From assembly GCA_040143965.1 (NCBI GenBank), contig JASJQH010000185.1, positions 1-22,474 of the forward strand: a DNA stretch of 22,474 bases. The letters are read 5' to 3'. Positions within the stretch are counted from its first letter, which is position 1; every line of letters begins with the position of its first letter. This DNA comes from Basidiobolus ranarum. Its lineage: Eukaryota; Basidiobolomycota; Basidiobolomycetes; Basidiobolales. Shown in pieces: positions 1 through 8,887 of this stretch. The notes beneath the pieces are model-generated. The model had not been told where the DNA came from and ran no database searches. It was given only the letters and a program-made list of their open reading frames with translations. Position numbers and translations under genes: made by a program.

Positions 1-110
1 CTTGACAAAACTATAAATGTCAACTTTCTATTCAATAAGTCAATAAGTGAAAACCACCAATTCCTCTATTTCTCCAAACCACTTCCAACAGGCTCCCAAA
101 TACTTTAACA
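1..110 (+). mobile_element. LTR-like repeat, 3' part (copy A)
   Basis: This is the 3' third of a ~347-bp repeat family; the window starts inside it. It shares with the copies at 14438-14780 and (inverted) 919-1265 the blocks TTGACAAAACTATAAATGTC, CAATAAGTGAAA and GGCTCCCAAATACTTTAACA. It ends in ACTTTAACA, the complement of the family's 5' end TGTTRAAGT. Whether it is a solo LTR or the edge of a longer element cannot be seen. It is treated as a fossil. Confidence 0.6.
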
Positions 111-174
111 GTATATTCTCTATTCAGTATATTATATTTCACCCTGCAATATCTATATAAGCTCCATGTATTCC

Positions 175-198
175 TTGATCAGACTGAGGTCTGATCAA
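175..198. repeat. perfect hairpin, 10-bp arms, 4-nt loop
   Basis: TTGATCAGAC is followed by TGAG and then by its exact reverse complement GTCTGATCAA. It lies about 15 bp downstream of a TATA-like site and 11 bp upstream of an AATAAA, so it would fall near the 5' end of any transcript from that TATA box. It could be an RNA stem or a dyad protein site. Confidence 0.75.
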
Positions 199-245
199 TG
201 CCAGTTATCAATAAAGATTCTTGCCAAAGTATCATCCCTGTCCAG

Positions 246-265
246 TCTTGTCTTGTCTTGTCTTG
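246..265 (+). repeat. (TCTTG)4 pentanucleotide repeat
   Basis: Four exact TCTTG units lie just downstream of an AATAAA signal. This is a simple microsatellite within the LTR-like segment. Confidence 0.85.
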
Positions 266-339
266 TGGTCTACACCCAGTTAGTCTCCTGCCTTCTAGCC
301 TCTTGTTGTTGTTTCTAGTCTTTGTCCAGTTCCATATTG

Positions 340-670
340 TGACACATATAGATATTAAGCATCACTTCATTAAAGAGACTATAGAGAATAAGTTTATTGA
401 CTTAACTTATTATGCTGAGTTTGAATTTACTTGGAATATCATTACCAACTTAAAAGTTGTCAAATATATTGATTTTTCAAACTTGTTCTAGAAGCACTAA
501 ATTTTGACATATATTCCTGAGAGCTTTTTTAGCACATGTTACCTATTAGTTCTTTATATCTCAACAAAACTATAAATGTCAACTTTCAACTCAACAAATC
601 ATTAAGTGTAAAGTACTCTTATCTCTATTTCTTTAAATCACTTGCAATAGGTTCCCAAAGTATTTTATTG
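340..670 (+). mobile_element. LTR-like repeat, old copy (copy B)
   Basis: This is a diverged, nearly full-length copy of the ~347-bp family in direct orientation. It keeps in order the blocks seen at 14438-14780: TTTACTTGGAATATC, CCAACTTAAAAGTT, CAAAACTATAAATGTCAACT, and an end at GGTTCCCAAAGTATTTTA. Its 5' limit is approximate because the first ~80 bp match poorly. It is clearly older than the copy at 919-1265. It is a fossil. Confidence 0.55.
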
Positions 671-764
671 GATTATTGGTTCATCCAATTTTCCAGAAGA
701 AGGAGAAGTTCCAGAGACTTGAGGAGTAGACATTGTAGATAGTGGAAGCTTGGGGCTCATAATT

Positions 765-1464
765 TGTTAATTTATTTTGGGAGCCTGTTGAAATGATTTA
801 GAGAACTACAAAAATTGGTGTTTTTCACTTATTGATTCATTGAGTTGTAAGTTAACATTTCTAGTTGTGTCAAGATACAAGCCAACTAACATGTAGAGTA
901 TGTTATGAAAGGTCCCAGTGTTAAAGTATTTGGGAGCCTGTTGGAAGTGGTGTGGAGAATTAGAGGAATTGGTGCCTTACACTTATTGATAAATTGAGTA
1001 GAAAGTTGACAGTTATAGTTTTGTCAAGATGTAAACAAACTAACACATAAAATATGTTAGTAAAAGTCTCTAAAATATATGTGCAAGTTATGGGGCTTCT
1101 ATCACAAGCTTGAAAATCTATATATCTGAGAACTTCCAAGTTGGTGTCAATATTCTAGGTAAGTTCCTTATGAGAATAATGGATAATATCTTAGTGAATT
1201 ATAAGATAACTAAGTACTAAACTATATATGCCTATATATGTGCTTAGGCAATGCCAACTTCAACACCCAGGAACAGGTGTGTAATTCTTGGAGCTTTTAG
1301 TGCAAGTTTAAAAAATATATATATCTGAGAACATCTAATTTGGAGTGAATATTCCAAGTAAATTACAATTGAGAATAATGGGTGATATCTTGTTGGAATA
1401 TTGGATCACAAAATACTAAGCTATAAATGACTATATAGGTTCTTGGACAATGCTGACTTTAACA
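765..1464 (-). mobile_element. LTR-like copy interrupted by a younger copy (C')
   Basis: This is a ~348-bp family member in inverted orientation, present as 765-918 plus 1271-1464, with a younger member at 919-1265 inside it. It begins TGTTAATTTATTTTGGGAG and ends GCTGACTTTAACA. The sequence across the insertion, AGGTCCCAG then GAACAGGTGTGT, runs straight on against the copy at 14438-14780, which confirms the nesting. Flanking 5-mers no longer match, which fits an older age. Confidence 0.7.
919..1265 (-). mobile_element. solo-LTR-like element with 5-bp target duplication (C)
   Basis: This is a 347-bp unit that reads TGTTAAAGTATTTGGG...GCCAACTTCAACA on the plus strand. Its ends are TG...CA with a 9-bp imperfect terminal inverted repeat. 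It is flanked on both sides by CCCAG (914-918 and 1266-1270), a perfect 5-bp target-site duplication. The length, TG/CA ends and 5-bp duplication fit a solo LTR of a Ty1/copia- or Ty3/gypsy-type element; no internal coding region is in the window. A non-autonomous LTR element is an alternative. It is the youngest layer of the nest. Confidence 0.75.
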
Positions 1465-1605
1465 ACTTCTTGGTTGATAAAAATATCCCAAGTATGTTTC
1501 AATTGGGAGTCATGGGGGATATCTTAGTTCAATATAGAATAATTAAATACTAAGCTACATATGACTATATAGATGCTTAAACTTAAGCTATGCTTATTTT
1601 AAAAG

Positions 1606-2628
1606 AATTACTGATGAGTTAAGAACTCATAATATTAGTTAGTTTCAATTTATTTGGTTTGAAAATAACTAAGACTTTTAAGAAGAATTGGTTTGGCAAT
1701 TTTTTTTCACCCGTTTATCACAAATATTGGCTACTACAGTGTAGCATAAATCAAGATTCCTATATGATAGCAAAATCCTTTTTGAATTACTTTTACGTTA
1801 TATCATATATTACAAAATAGGTAGTATGTAGAGTTCAATGTAGTGAAAAATTAACAACACCCTAGAAATGGTTAAGAAATTAAGCACTTTAAAACCATTT
1901 GTTTATGTAACTGAATTAGAATTCAAATGATAAAATAGTCGTTGCATGCAGTGTGCCAGAATAAAAGTGACATCATGGGATTAATTTATATTCTTATCTA
2001 TGTATCACGATTTTCTATACAAAAATAGGATGGATTTTATGTGCATTACGGTAAGGATAATAACACCAATAAATCCTCCACATTACTTCTTATATAGCCT
2101 TTGTGTATTCCCAACACTTGACCAATCAACTTGGTGTCATGGGAGTAAATGTTCTAAAAGACGCAAACATTGGAGAACTATCAAAGCAATAAAAACCACT
2201 ATTCTTTCGGTTTTGGTTACGTTCATGACTAACACACTTTTATAGCGCTGTTTGAAATGTCAACCAGATATTTTTCATTCGATTTGAGTGCTTCATCATT
2301 CTATTTTTGCATTTTGGAGTTGGGTGAATTTCTCTGATTGAAAATGATCAGTCTAGCTTTTTACTTCATAGTAATTTTAATTAGCGATAACTGACTGATA
2401 TAGATATTGACGATAGCGAAAGGGTATAGCCATGGATGGATAACAATAAACACCGGCTCCATTTTGACAGGACAGGAAAAAAGGGGAATTAATTACAGCT
2501 TGAAGCTTCAGCTTTGATAATAGAAATTGTGCTGTAAGTATACCTAGTGTATATATCTTCTGATCCAGCTTCACATTGACAAGGTCTAGTCCAATACACT
2601 TTGGAACATATTCATTCGGAGTAACTTT
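1606..2628. other. non-coding spacer, no gene recognised
   Basis: This stretch is AT-rich and shows no recognisable gene. Two short open frames, 2000-2245 plus and 2377-2631 minus, show no known motif; the second reads backwards out of the 32-bp minisatellite. I see no RNA gene or clear promoter here. Confidence 0.5.
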
Positions 2629-2723
2629 CAACTCATACGTAGAAGTGTTAGAGTCAGAATCAACTCATATGTAGAAGTGTTAGAGTCAGAATCAACTCAT
2701 ACGTAGAAGTGTTAGAGTCAGAA
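2629..2723. repeat. minisatellite, 32-bp unit, about 3 copies
   Basis: The unit CAACTCATACGTAGAAGTGT plus TAGAGTCAGAAT starts at 2629, 2661 and 2693. The copies differ by one base (ATACG/ATATG), so they arose recently or are kept alike by slippage. The period is not a multiple of three, so coding across it is unlikely. Confidence 0.9.
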
Positions 2724-3003
2724 AAAACCAAAGACTTATAGAATCCATACCAACGATGAATATTCATGATTTCTAGCAAAAGTGGCATATTTTAGTCCAA
2801 GTGAATATTAGTAAAATATATACAACACTAAATGATTTACAGTAATGAGTCTGTTGAAAGTGTACCCACAGAAATATTTTTTTTGCCCAGATATCACCAT
2901 TTGGTCTGGCCAAAATACGAAGAATTAGGAATAAAATAGTAAAGTACTGGAGTAGTATGGGATTTACTCGTTATCATGATATAATAATGATTTGGTACAC
3001 CGA

Positions 3004-3429
3004 ATGGACGAAATGGAGCCATCTGAACCAGAAAATAAGTACCTACCTAGTAAGGCAAGTTCTATTTCTATCTCCATAGATGCCAACGATGAAATGGGAA
3101 CAGGTAGCGAGAACTCCAGGTAAGCTTCCTAATCTGGTATAATTCTCAAATCGGGTGAATGCGAGGGCTACTTTTTTGGATGGAGTTCTAGATGGATCCG
3201 GATTCCAAAACCGGTGGAAATTATTCGATTCTTGATAATGCGTGGAAAATAAGGATTCCCCTGATACTGGATAGCAATACTTCGTACCGATACCTATACT
3301 GATACTCGGCGGACTTCAACGTCAATTCCCCACGATAACTTATTTACTTGTCTCAGGTTAAACAACTCCAACCAGCAGCTGTCAACTAATATCCCGATTT
3401 CTAACTTCCAGATGACTATTTGCTTGTAA
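3004..3429 (+). CDS. possible small spliced gene, unknown product
   Basis: The ATG at 3004 opens an acidic, Ser-rich first exon (MDEMEPSEPENKYLP..., 38 codons plus 2 nt) that runs to a strong donor GTAAGC at 3120. Two acceptors keep it open. One, at TTCTAG about 72 bp downstream, continues as R-WIRIPKPVEIIRFLIMRGK and stop; this intron size matches the neighbouring genes. The other is TCTCAG at 3356, preceded by a pyrimidine-rich tract, and continues as RLNNSNQQLSTNIP... to the stop at 3427-3429. Either product would be about 60 residues. There is no family match and no clear poly(A) signal, so it may be chance or part of a gene with more exons. No function is proposed. Confidence 0.25.
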
Positions 3430-3794
3430 CAAAGTATTGTAAGTTGAGCTGAGGATCTATGTTGACTCTAAGATTCATCAATACTCCCGGTAGTATCTTG
3501 TTTTGGTAGAAAAGCCCCACACTCATTGATGTTGAGATTATTACATACAATTTCGGATAAATTGCTAATATTATAACTTACGTCCTAACCCCCTAAGATA
3601 CTGTACCATACCCATTATATCTGGTTGGACTTGGCTCAACAATATGAACTAGATTTATCGATTAGTTACCATATATGTATATATTTATATTGAAAATCAA
3701 CAGCAATCAACTGCATGTTATCGAAGTGATCTACACAACAAATGTACACCATCGCAAAAGCAAAATAGATTTGAGCAAAGATTGGAGTTCAGGG
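3430..3794. other. spacer between possible small gene and zinc-finger gene
   Basis: No gene is visible. The right part is the downstream flank of the minus-strand zinc-finger gene and is AT-rich, with a run of TATAT around 3672-3690. Confidence 0.4.
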
Positions 3795-3800
3795 TTTATT
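3795..3800 (-). terminator. poly(A) signal AATAAA of the zinc-finger gene
   Basis: AATAAA on the minus strand lies 54 bp past the stop codon at 3855-3857. Its spacing matches that of the other genes here. Confidence 0.6.
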
Positions 3801-3854
3801 AAGGTTCTATAATATGCTACAAGTATATATAATATTTACAATCTCTATGCGACG

Positions 3855-4463
3855 TTAATTATTAAGGATAAATGACAGTTGGTGCGCGTTTGGTTGAGCC
3901 CTGATGGAGGGAGTATCATCATCGCATTCCGAATCAGATGAAACTGCGGGGCTGGATTCAAGCGAACTAGAGGCTGAGCTCCATCTAGAGCCATTGGGGC
4001 TGTTAACGGGTCTCCACTTTGTAGGGAGAACACGGTAAGGCTCATAACGATGTAAGCTATCCATAAAGTCAGGTCGAGATTGAATACAAGGGGAAGTCTC
4101 TGGCTCCGGGGTGGACTTGGCAGAAGAGAGTGTTTGAGAAGGAAAGCTGGAGAATAGGCAAACGTTTCCATTATTGTTCAAACATGGGTAAGAATAGACG
4201 AGGCTGAATTTTTGAATCTCTCGCTTTTGATGAGTACGGATGTGTCTGGCTAATTCGTCAGATCTGGAGAATCGTTTACTACAACTAGCGTATGAACATG
4301 AATAGGGCTTTTCGCCAGTGTGAGTGCGAACATGTCGGATCAAGTGCTCGTTACGACGAAATGATTTCTTACAAAGTGAACAATCGTAAGGACGAGCAGT
4401 TTTACTTGGTGTCTTGGTATCCGATTCAAGGATAAATGATAAACGAGGTGATTGTGTAGTCAT
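3855..4463 (-). CDS. C2H2 zinc-finger regulator, Mig1/CreA type
   Basis: Intronless gene, 202 residues, probably a nuclear DNA-binding regulator. Two fingers lie at residues 26-78: finger 1 C28-x2-C31...H44-x3-H48, linker TGEKP, finger 2 C56-x4-C61...H74-x3-H78. The helix contact positions are R-E-H-R (RNEHLIR) and R-D-E-R (RSDELAR), the same as in Mig1/CreA carbon-catabolite repressors, so a GC-rich site such as GCGGGG is predicted. The rest is low in known domains: a Ser-rich and acidic tail at about 160-182 ([17 protein letters not shown]) could serve in activation or phosphorylation. The protein is much shorter than CreA (about 400). The motif LSFIL occurs at residues 8-12 and again at 196-200. 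It is transcribed alone, with its own TATA box and poly(A) signal. A role in glucose repression is inferred only from the finger contacts. Confidence 0.85.
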   Translation of the reverse strand: MTTQSPRLSFILESDTKTPSKTARPYDCSLCKKSFRRNEHLIRHVRTHTGEKPYSCSYASCSKRFSRSDELARHIRTHQKREIQKFSLVYSYPCLNNNGNVCLFSSFPSQTLSSAKSTPEPETSPCIQSRPDFMDSLHRYEPYRVLPTKWRPVNSPNGSRWSSASSSLESSPAVSSDSECDDDTPSIRAQPNAHQLSFILNN

Positions 4464-4509
4464 TTTACTAATGTACTGTATTTACTGTAAATCCTTGGTG
4501 GAAGTAGCG

Positions 4510-4517
4510 CTTTTATA
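4510..4517 (-). promoter_or_regulatory. TATA box of the zinc-finger gene
   Basis: TATAAAAG on the minus strand lies about 47 bp upstream of the ATG at 4463. The leader between them is short and has no upstream ATG. Confidence 0.6.
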
Positions 4518-4712
4518 ACATTTGTTCACCCACCCGAGCTCTTATCAAACACCTGGATCTAAATCGGATTTCTCTCAAATTGTGTAATGACATTGAGTAA
4601 TTTGCCATCAATCTCAGTCCATATATGGATTGGTCATTCTGATGGGTATTCTAATGTAGATACTGAGAGATACGAGTTCATGGAACTTGTGAAAACGAGG
4701 ATTGGTTCCGAA

Positions 4713-4748
4713 ATTGGCTCCCATATTAGCTCCCATATTGGCTCAGAT
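4713..4748. repeat. 12-bp tandem repeat, 3 copies
   Basis: ATTGGCTCCCAT, ATTAGCTCCCAT and ATTGGCTCAGAT lie back to back, about 250 bp upstream of the zinc-finger start. Repeated GGCTCCC-like motifs at that distance could be a regulator site cluster; this is inference only. Confidence 0.7.
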
Positions 4749-5060
4749 TGATGTGATCTTCCTACTTGCTCCACATTTATGGCACACTATCTATGCGTGC
4801 TCCTATCTATACACATGGTTGATCTATACACGTCCATATCACACCTACACCCTCAACTTAAGATAACCTTTCTATCCACGCAGGTCTAGATTTGATGGAA
4901 GATTAGGTGGATGATGTTTCATAGACTCAGGGTCAAATCTATGTTTATTACTAAAGGGTTCTAGTGCTGATTACTAGTGATAAGCGAGAGGGGACTTAGG
5001 GTTAGGGTGTCTAATTAAATTCGATTACTAAACGATTACCGAGGAAACCTTATACGAAAT

Positions 5061-5115
5061 ACAACAACTAAATGGTGAAGCTTAGGTTAGGGTACAACAA
5101 CTAAATGGTGAAGCT
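5061..5115. repeat. two 22-bp repeats at a 33-bp period
   Basis: ACAACAACTAAATGGTGAAG followed by CT occurs at 5061-5082 and 5094-5115, exactly the same both times. An 11-bp spacer, TAGGTTAGGGT, is telomere-like. Confidence 0.85.
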
Positions 5116-5344
5116 GAATAACAGGTTAATTGTCGGCTCTGGTGGTTCACTACAGGTTTTCCGTCAATTTAACCATAGTATCTCCGCTGTGAACATCCTT
5201 ACCCTTAGTGGTAGTGTTAATTAGCCTTGCTAACAAATAAATGTATCACGTTGATCTTGCAACATCCCTTCCTGTTTTTCCTATTAATTTAACCAAAACA
5301 AAAGGCAGTAGTCTCTAGCCTTCAACCTCGTCAGCAATCCAAAC

Positions 5345-5432
5345 CAACGCTATCAAGAAATCGCACCAGCTACCCAGGCAATGATATCAAGAAATCGCAC
5401 TAGCCACCCAGGCAACGATATCGAGAAATCAC
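5345..5432. repeat. minisatellite, 34-bp unit, about 2.6 copies
   Basis: Units beginning CAACGCTATCAAGAAATCGC start at 5345, 5379 and 5413. The first two carry the tail ACYAGCYACCCAGG. Copies differ at a few bases. Confidence 0.85.
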
Positions 5433-5650
5433 TTATCTTCTCGTCACTAGGCATAATGACATAATTGAGCTACATAGGCGCTTATCAAATGTTCTTTTTT
5501 GATGCACGTTGAGCAGTTCAGTAAGAGCATCCTAACTTGCACTATCAGTCATTAGGTCAGTTTCCAAACTCCAATCCATGATGTAAGTTCTAATCACCCA
5601 ATAATGTTGCCTAATAATGGCACCCAATTTACTACATTCATTCTCGGAGA

Positions 5651-5752
5651 TAGCATGTGGATATATATAGCATGTGGATATATATAGCAGTCTATTTCTT
5701 ATAAGACCTATAGCATGTGGATATTTATAGTAATCTAATTCTTATAAGGCCT
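5651..5752. repeat. compound repeat of 17-bp and 43-bp units
   Basis: TAGCATGTGGATATATA is repeated at 5651 and 5668. A longer unit, TAGCATGTGGATAT...CTTATAAG, is repeated at 5668-5710 and 5711-5752 with several changes. The short unit appears to have duplicated inside the longer one. Confidence 0.8.
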
Positions 5753-7266
5753 TGGCTACCCCATTGATTTTGGTTATTTCCGGCCTTCAATGATTGTGTT
5801 CATATACTGACATGTGTTACAGGGTTTGGACGTTTTTTTCCAAAGCACACTCCTGGTCCAGTCCATATTTCGCAGTCAATCTGCACCAGGGTGTTATCGA
5901 TATGAGGCTAAGTTAGAATCGGCATCTAGATACTGCTCAAATAGTCTCGCATGCTCCTCATTTACGGGTCACGATTCGCTGCTAGCCGCGGGTAAACTTC
6001 GTTCTGATAAGGGTTGATTGTAGAGAAATGTAACCAAAGAACTTGGGGAGTCAGTTCGTCAACACACATGTGCCTATCCTCATAGCACTGCTTGTCATAC
6101 TTGGAATCTAAATGGATGCATTTTATGACTGAATTCCGATACTCATTGCACCAGCCACCATGTACTCACAACTGGCTCAGGGATAGGCTGATTCTTCTCC
6201 ATTCTTGCACTATTTGACTATTCTCTAGTTGGAGATCCGGGCGTGTACGATGTAATGTTACCGCTAAAGCTCGGTGTTTGTAAGTTCGTCCCAGTTCTTT
6301 GGCTGAATATAGATCCGACCTTCCTCTACCGATAATGGTCAATTCCTGTTCGTTCGAGGTTCATTCATACCGCAATTTTATCGGATTTCCATTCCATTAT
6401 CTTGGATCTGTATCAACCATAACTAATCCCACGTTTAGTGTCAGGTTAAGTCGACGATCGTAACTACGAAATCCACCCAATTATGCATCGAAATATACCT
6501 CAGAATACTACTCCTTTATTGTATTATATATCTATGGATTGTATTCTTGCGCATGGTGAGTGTACCTCTACGTTGTCTCTCTTTATCAAATTCTTGGGAG
6601 TTAATGCTGTTAGCCTTATGAAAGCATCTAACCCAACGATTTTGTTCATCATTGTTATCTAACTGTTTGAGTCCATTTATCTTCCTATTTGGAATGGAAA
6701 TGCTTAAAGGAGTATATGAAAGTTGGACTATTTGTTGTCAAGAAAATTGTTATTTCTACTTTGGGTGAATTTGAACAAAATTAACTCTGTGGATGCATCC
6801 TAAATCAAGCCTAGAATCTTGGAGACGCATTGTGCGTGTTGGAAGGTTTCTAAAGACTGTGTAAGGTCATGCGTATATCAAGATTGTCTAGTCAATGCCT
6901 CTTGTAGTATAGGATTAATTGAGTGGTCATATGCTGGAAGCTGATGGTGATACTATCTCAAGCAGATAGTGAGATTTCTACAGTTGTATCACTCTGAAAG
7001 ACCTATCCACAACTAAATGATTACATGAGTAATTCAGAAACATGAACTAATGTTGAATACGGGAAGAAGATCTTAGCTTCATACTAGAAGTGTAATAAGT
7101 AACCTTTTGACACTTGTTCTTTTTCTTTACTCCTTACCAATATGAAATCATTATCAGAGAATCAGAAATGGCAGTTCTGGTTCGATTGGAACGAACATAG
7201 ACATGGACTAATTAGCGGTGTATTACCTATATAAGATGGCTAGTAAATTTGTCTAGTAAATGTTTG

Positions 7267-7272
7267 TTTATT
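7267..7272 (-). terminator. possible poly(A) signal of the GT8 gene
   Basis: AATAAA on the minus strand lies about 100 bp past the stop at 7375, farther than in neighbouring genes. A closer AATAAT-like motif (about 25 bp past the stop) may act instead. Confidence 0.4.
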
Positions 7273-7374
7273 TGCAAAATCCCAGTGTCTAGATGCTCAT
7301 GATGTATGACGATAAATCGTTACACAGAGACAAATGAAATCCAAGATGATTATTTACTCATCATTACGTGACAT

Positions 7375-8312
7375 CTATGATGGTTCAGCATGAACATCCC
7401 ACCATAGCTTGTACAAATCATCAAAGGGTCCCGACTCTTTAAGATTTGATAAATCTATGTCCCAAGGTTTTTCCAGAATGTAATGAATATTCTTTATATC
7501 TTCGAGTGACCAGATATTCGAATGACAGTATTTCATGGGTTTCAACGCATTGTAGATGTACGGTAACGGAATCCAGTTGTTACGAAAGATTTCGTTGAGA
7601 AAGTCTTGGTCTGGAAATGTATACCGGTTCAGATTTTGTGTCTTCTCTAACTCCCTTACCATACGCTGGAATAAATTTTGCGAGGGTGTAAGGACTAGCA
7701 AGCCGGAGTTAAAGTAGTCATGAACCGTTTGAGTAGAATTTCTATCAGTTATAGCGGTTTCGTTTAAAGTAGTGTGAGCGCAATTTTCAGGTATCCTTCA
7801 AAAAAGTGAGACAGATAACAGTTAGTTGGATTTAAACTCGACATATCGCAAAAATAGAAAGTAATATACCAGTGCTTTGGATAGTGTGTTTGCTTTAAAG
7901 GGTTACATCTGCAAGCATTTACGGCAGCTAATTTTAGAGGAGAATGATCGAATACATCAAATATTTCGTCCATATTCTTTAATACCAACATATCAGCGTC
8001 TAGAAAGGTCACGCGTTCGAATTCTACCAAAGACCAAACTTGAAGCTTCGTCCAAGTGTCTGCATAGCGCTCCCATAGATAATTCACCTTCCGTTCGGGT
8101 TGTGGATTAATAAATTTTACTTGACGTAATATACACCCCTCTGCAGATAAATTATCCAAACATTCTCTTGAAACAGTAGAGGTGTAAATGACAACTAGGG
8201 GGTATATGGAATTAGACTTTTTCAAAGACTTCGCTAACACTCGAACTCCCTCAAAAAATTGGTCACGAGTAAGGAGTGTTGCCCAAGAATAATGTGGGGT
8301 TGAGCCAAGCAT
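7375..8312 (-). CDS. GT8 glycosyltransferase, galactinol-synthase/glycogenin-like
   Basis: Two exons, 8312-7870 and 7795-7375, joined over a 74-bp GT-AG intron (7869-7796; branch-like CTAAC). The intron restores the family motif HYPKHW-IPENCAHT. The product has 287 residues, near the length of one GT8 domain. GT8 enzymes transfer a hexose from a UDP-sugar. Landmarks: WATLLTRDQFFEGVRVLAKSL (10-30), TKLQVW with K89, metal-binding DAD at 105-107 (FLDADMLVL), FNSGLLVL at 176-183, PDQDFLN at 209-215, HYILEKPW at 252-259 and LWWDVHAE near the end. The WWD end and the CRCNP block resemble galactinol-synthase-like fungal proteins more than glycogenin proper. The usual glycine of the HxxGxxKPW motif is not seen; the motif is one residue shorter, as I recall for fungal relatives. 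No signal peptide or membrane segment, so probably cytosolic. The acceptor is unknown. Confidence 0.9.
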
Positions 8313-8826
8313 GATAAACTTTGAATAACTCGTAACTCGAATATTTAATGGTGAATGGTGGACGATGTTCTCTTTTTAAACATGCTTGGTGATATCCATA
8401 TGCACTTAGTCAATTCAATTAATTTGAATTTAGTGACTGTTCTCAATTATGGGCAGTCTGAATCGGGCCGAGGACGTAACTTGATGCTCAATAGATATCA
8501 ATAATCCCGTTGGAGGCTCCGGCCAATTATTAGGGTTATGCTGAATCTTCAGAGCGTATGAAAGTGAAGTTATACTAAGGGAATATATACTTACGACACG
8601 ATAATTAAAAATCAATAAACTTGTTTAAACTAAGTCAAATATGTGCTGAGTCACCAATAGAAACATAGCCAATGTGACTTTGATTCAGGCACAATAGAAA
8701 GTGAATAATCCAAAAATCGAAAGAAACCACGAGTGTGTGATATGATAAGAATTGAGGTTCCGGTAGATCCCGGAATTGATTATCCATCTGAGGCTAGTGA
8801 AAGAGGGCTAGTATATATAAATAAGA
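8313..8826. other. spacer and promoter region of the GT8 gene
   Basis: About 500 bp upstream of the GT8 start. No canonical TATA box is seen; TTTAAAAAG and TTAAATATT on the minus strand are the nearest AT-rich candidates. No gene is recognised. Confidence 0.4.
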
Positions 8827-8832
8827 TTTATT
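8827..8832 (-). terminator. poly(A) signal AATAAA of the CRAL-TRIO gene
   Basis: AATAAA on the minus strand lies about 55 bp past the stop at 8888-8890. Confidence 0.6.
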
Positions 8833-8887
8833 TTAGTTTCAGCTGTTACTGTTACTATACATGAAGTAAAATATTAACATGGAAGAA

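Larger units (their letters stand above)
111..353 (+). mobile_element. possible end of a second LTR-like element
   Basis: This segment has the layout of an LTR promoter and leader: a TATA-like TATATAAGC at about 153-161, a perfect 10-bp hairpin at 175-198, an AATAAAG signal at about 209-215, four TCTTG repeats at 246-265, and an end in TGTGACA at about 347-353. No matching second end, coding part or target duplication is visible, so this is an inference from layout only. It could be ordinary spacer, or an extension of copy A. Confidence 0.25.
700..1605 (-). mobile_element. oldest LTR-like copy, split by later insertions
   Basis: Two pieces in inverted orientation resemble the same family: about 700-764 (around GGAAGCTTGGGGCTC) and about 1470-1605 (AAGTATGTTTCAATTGGGAG, GGATATCTTAGTTCAATATAG, CTATATAGATGCTTAAAC). 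Their order fits one old copy interrupted by the copy at 765-1464. Similarity is low, so this outer layer is the least certain of the nest. Confidence 0.4.
4520..7266. other. long non-coding spacer with short tandem repeats
   Basis: About 2.7 kb upstream of the zinc-finger gene and downstream of the GT8 gene. I find no credible gene on either strand; the longest open frame (5814-6017) begins at GTG and has no recognisable motif. It holds the tandem repeats listed separately at 4713, 5061, 5345 and 5651, plus short TTAGGG-like runs near 4999-5007 and 5083-5092. No tRNA B-box that fits a full cloverleaf was found. Confidence 0.5.

Noticed and set aside
2000-2245. 81-codon plus-strand open frame
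   Set aside because: No recognisable motif, promoter or splice sites; typical of AT-rich spacer.
2377-2631. 84-codon minus-strand open frame beside the 32-bp minisatellite
   Set aside because: It opens inside a repeat whose period shifts the frame, shows no motif, and ends without a nearby signal. It is probably chance.
2629-5432. CRISPR-like array from 32-34 bp repeats
   Set aside because: The repeats are directly tandem without unique spacers and lie in a eukaryotic sequence.
5814-6017. 67-codon plus-strand open frame in the long spacer
   Set aside because: It has a GTG start only, no motif, and no sign of a fungal promoter or poly(A) signal.
7160-7195. tRNA-like T-arm (GGTTCGATT)
   Set aside because: The flanking bases do not pair into a T-stem, and no A-box or acceptor stem is found at the right distance.
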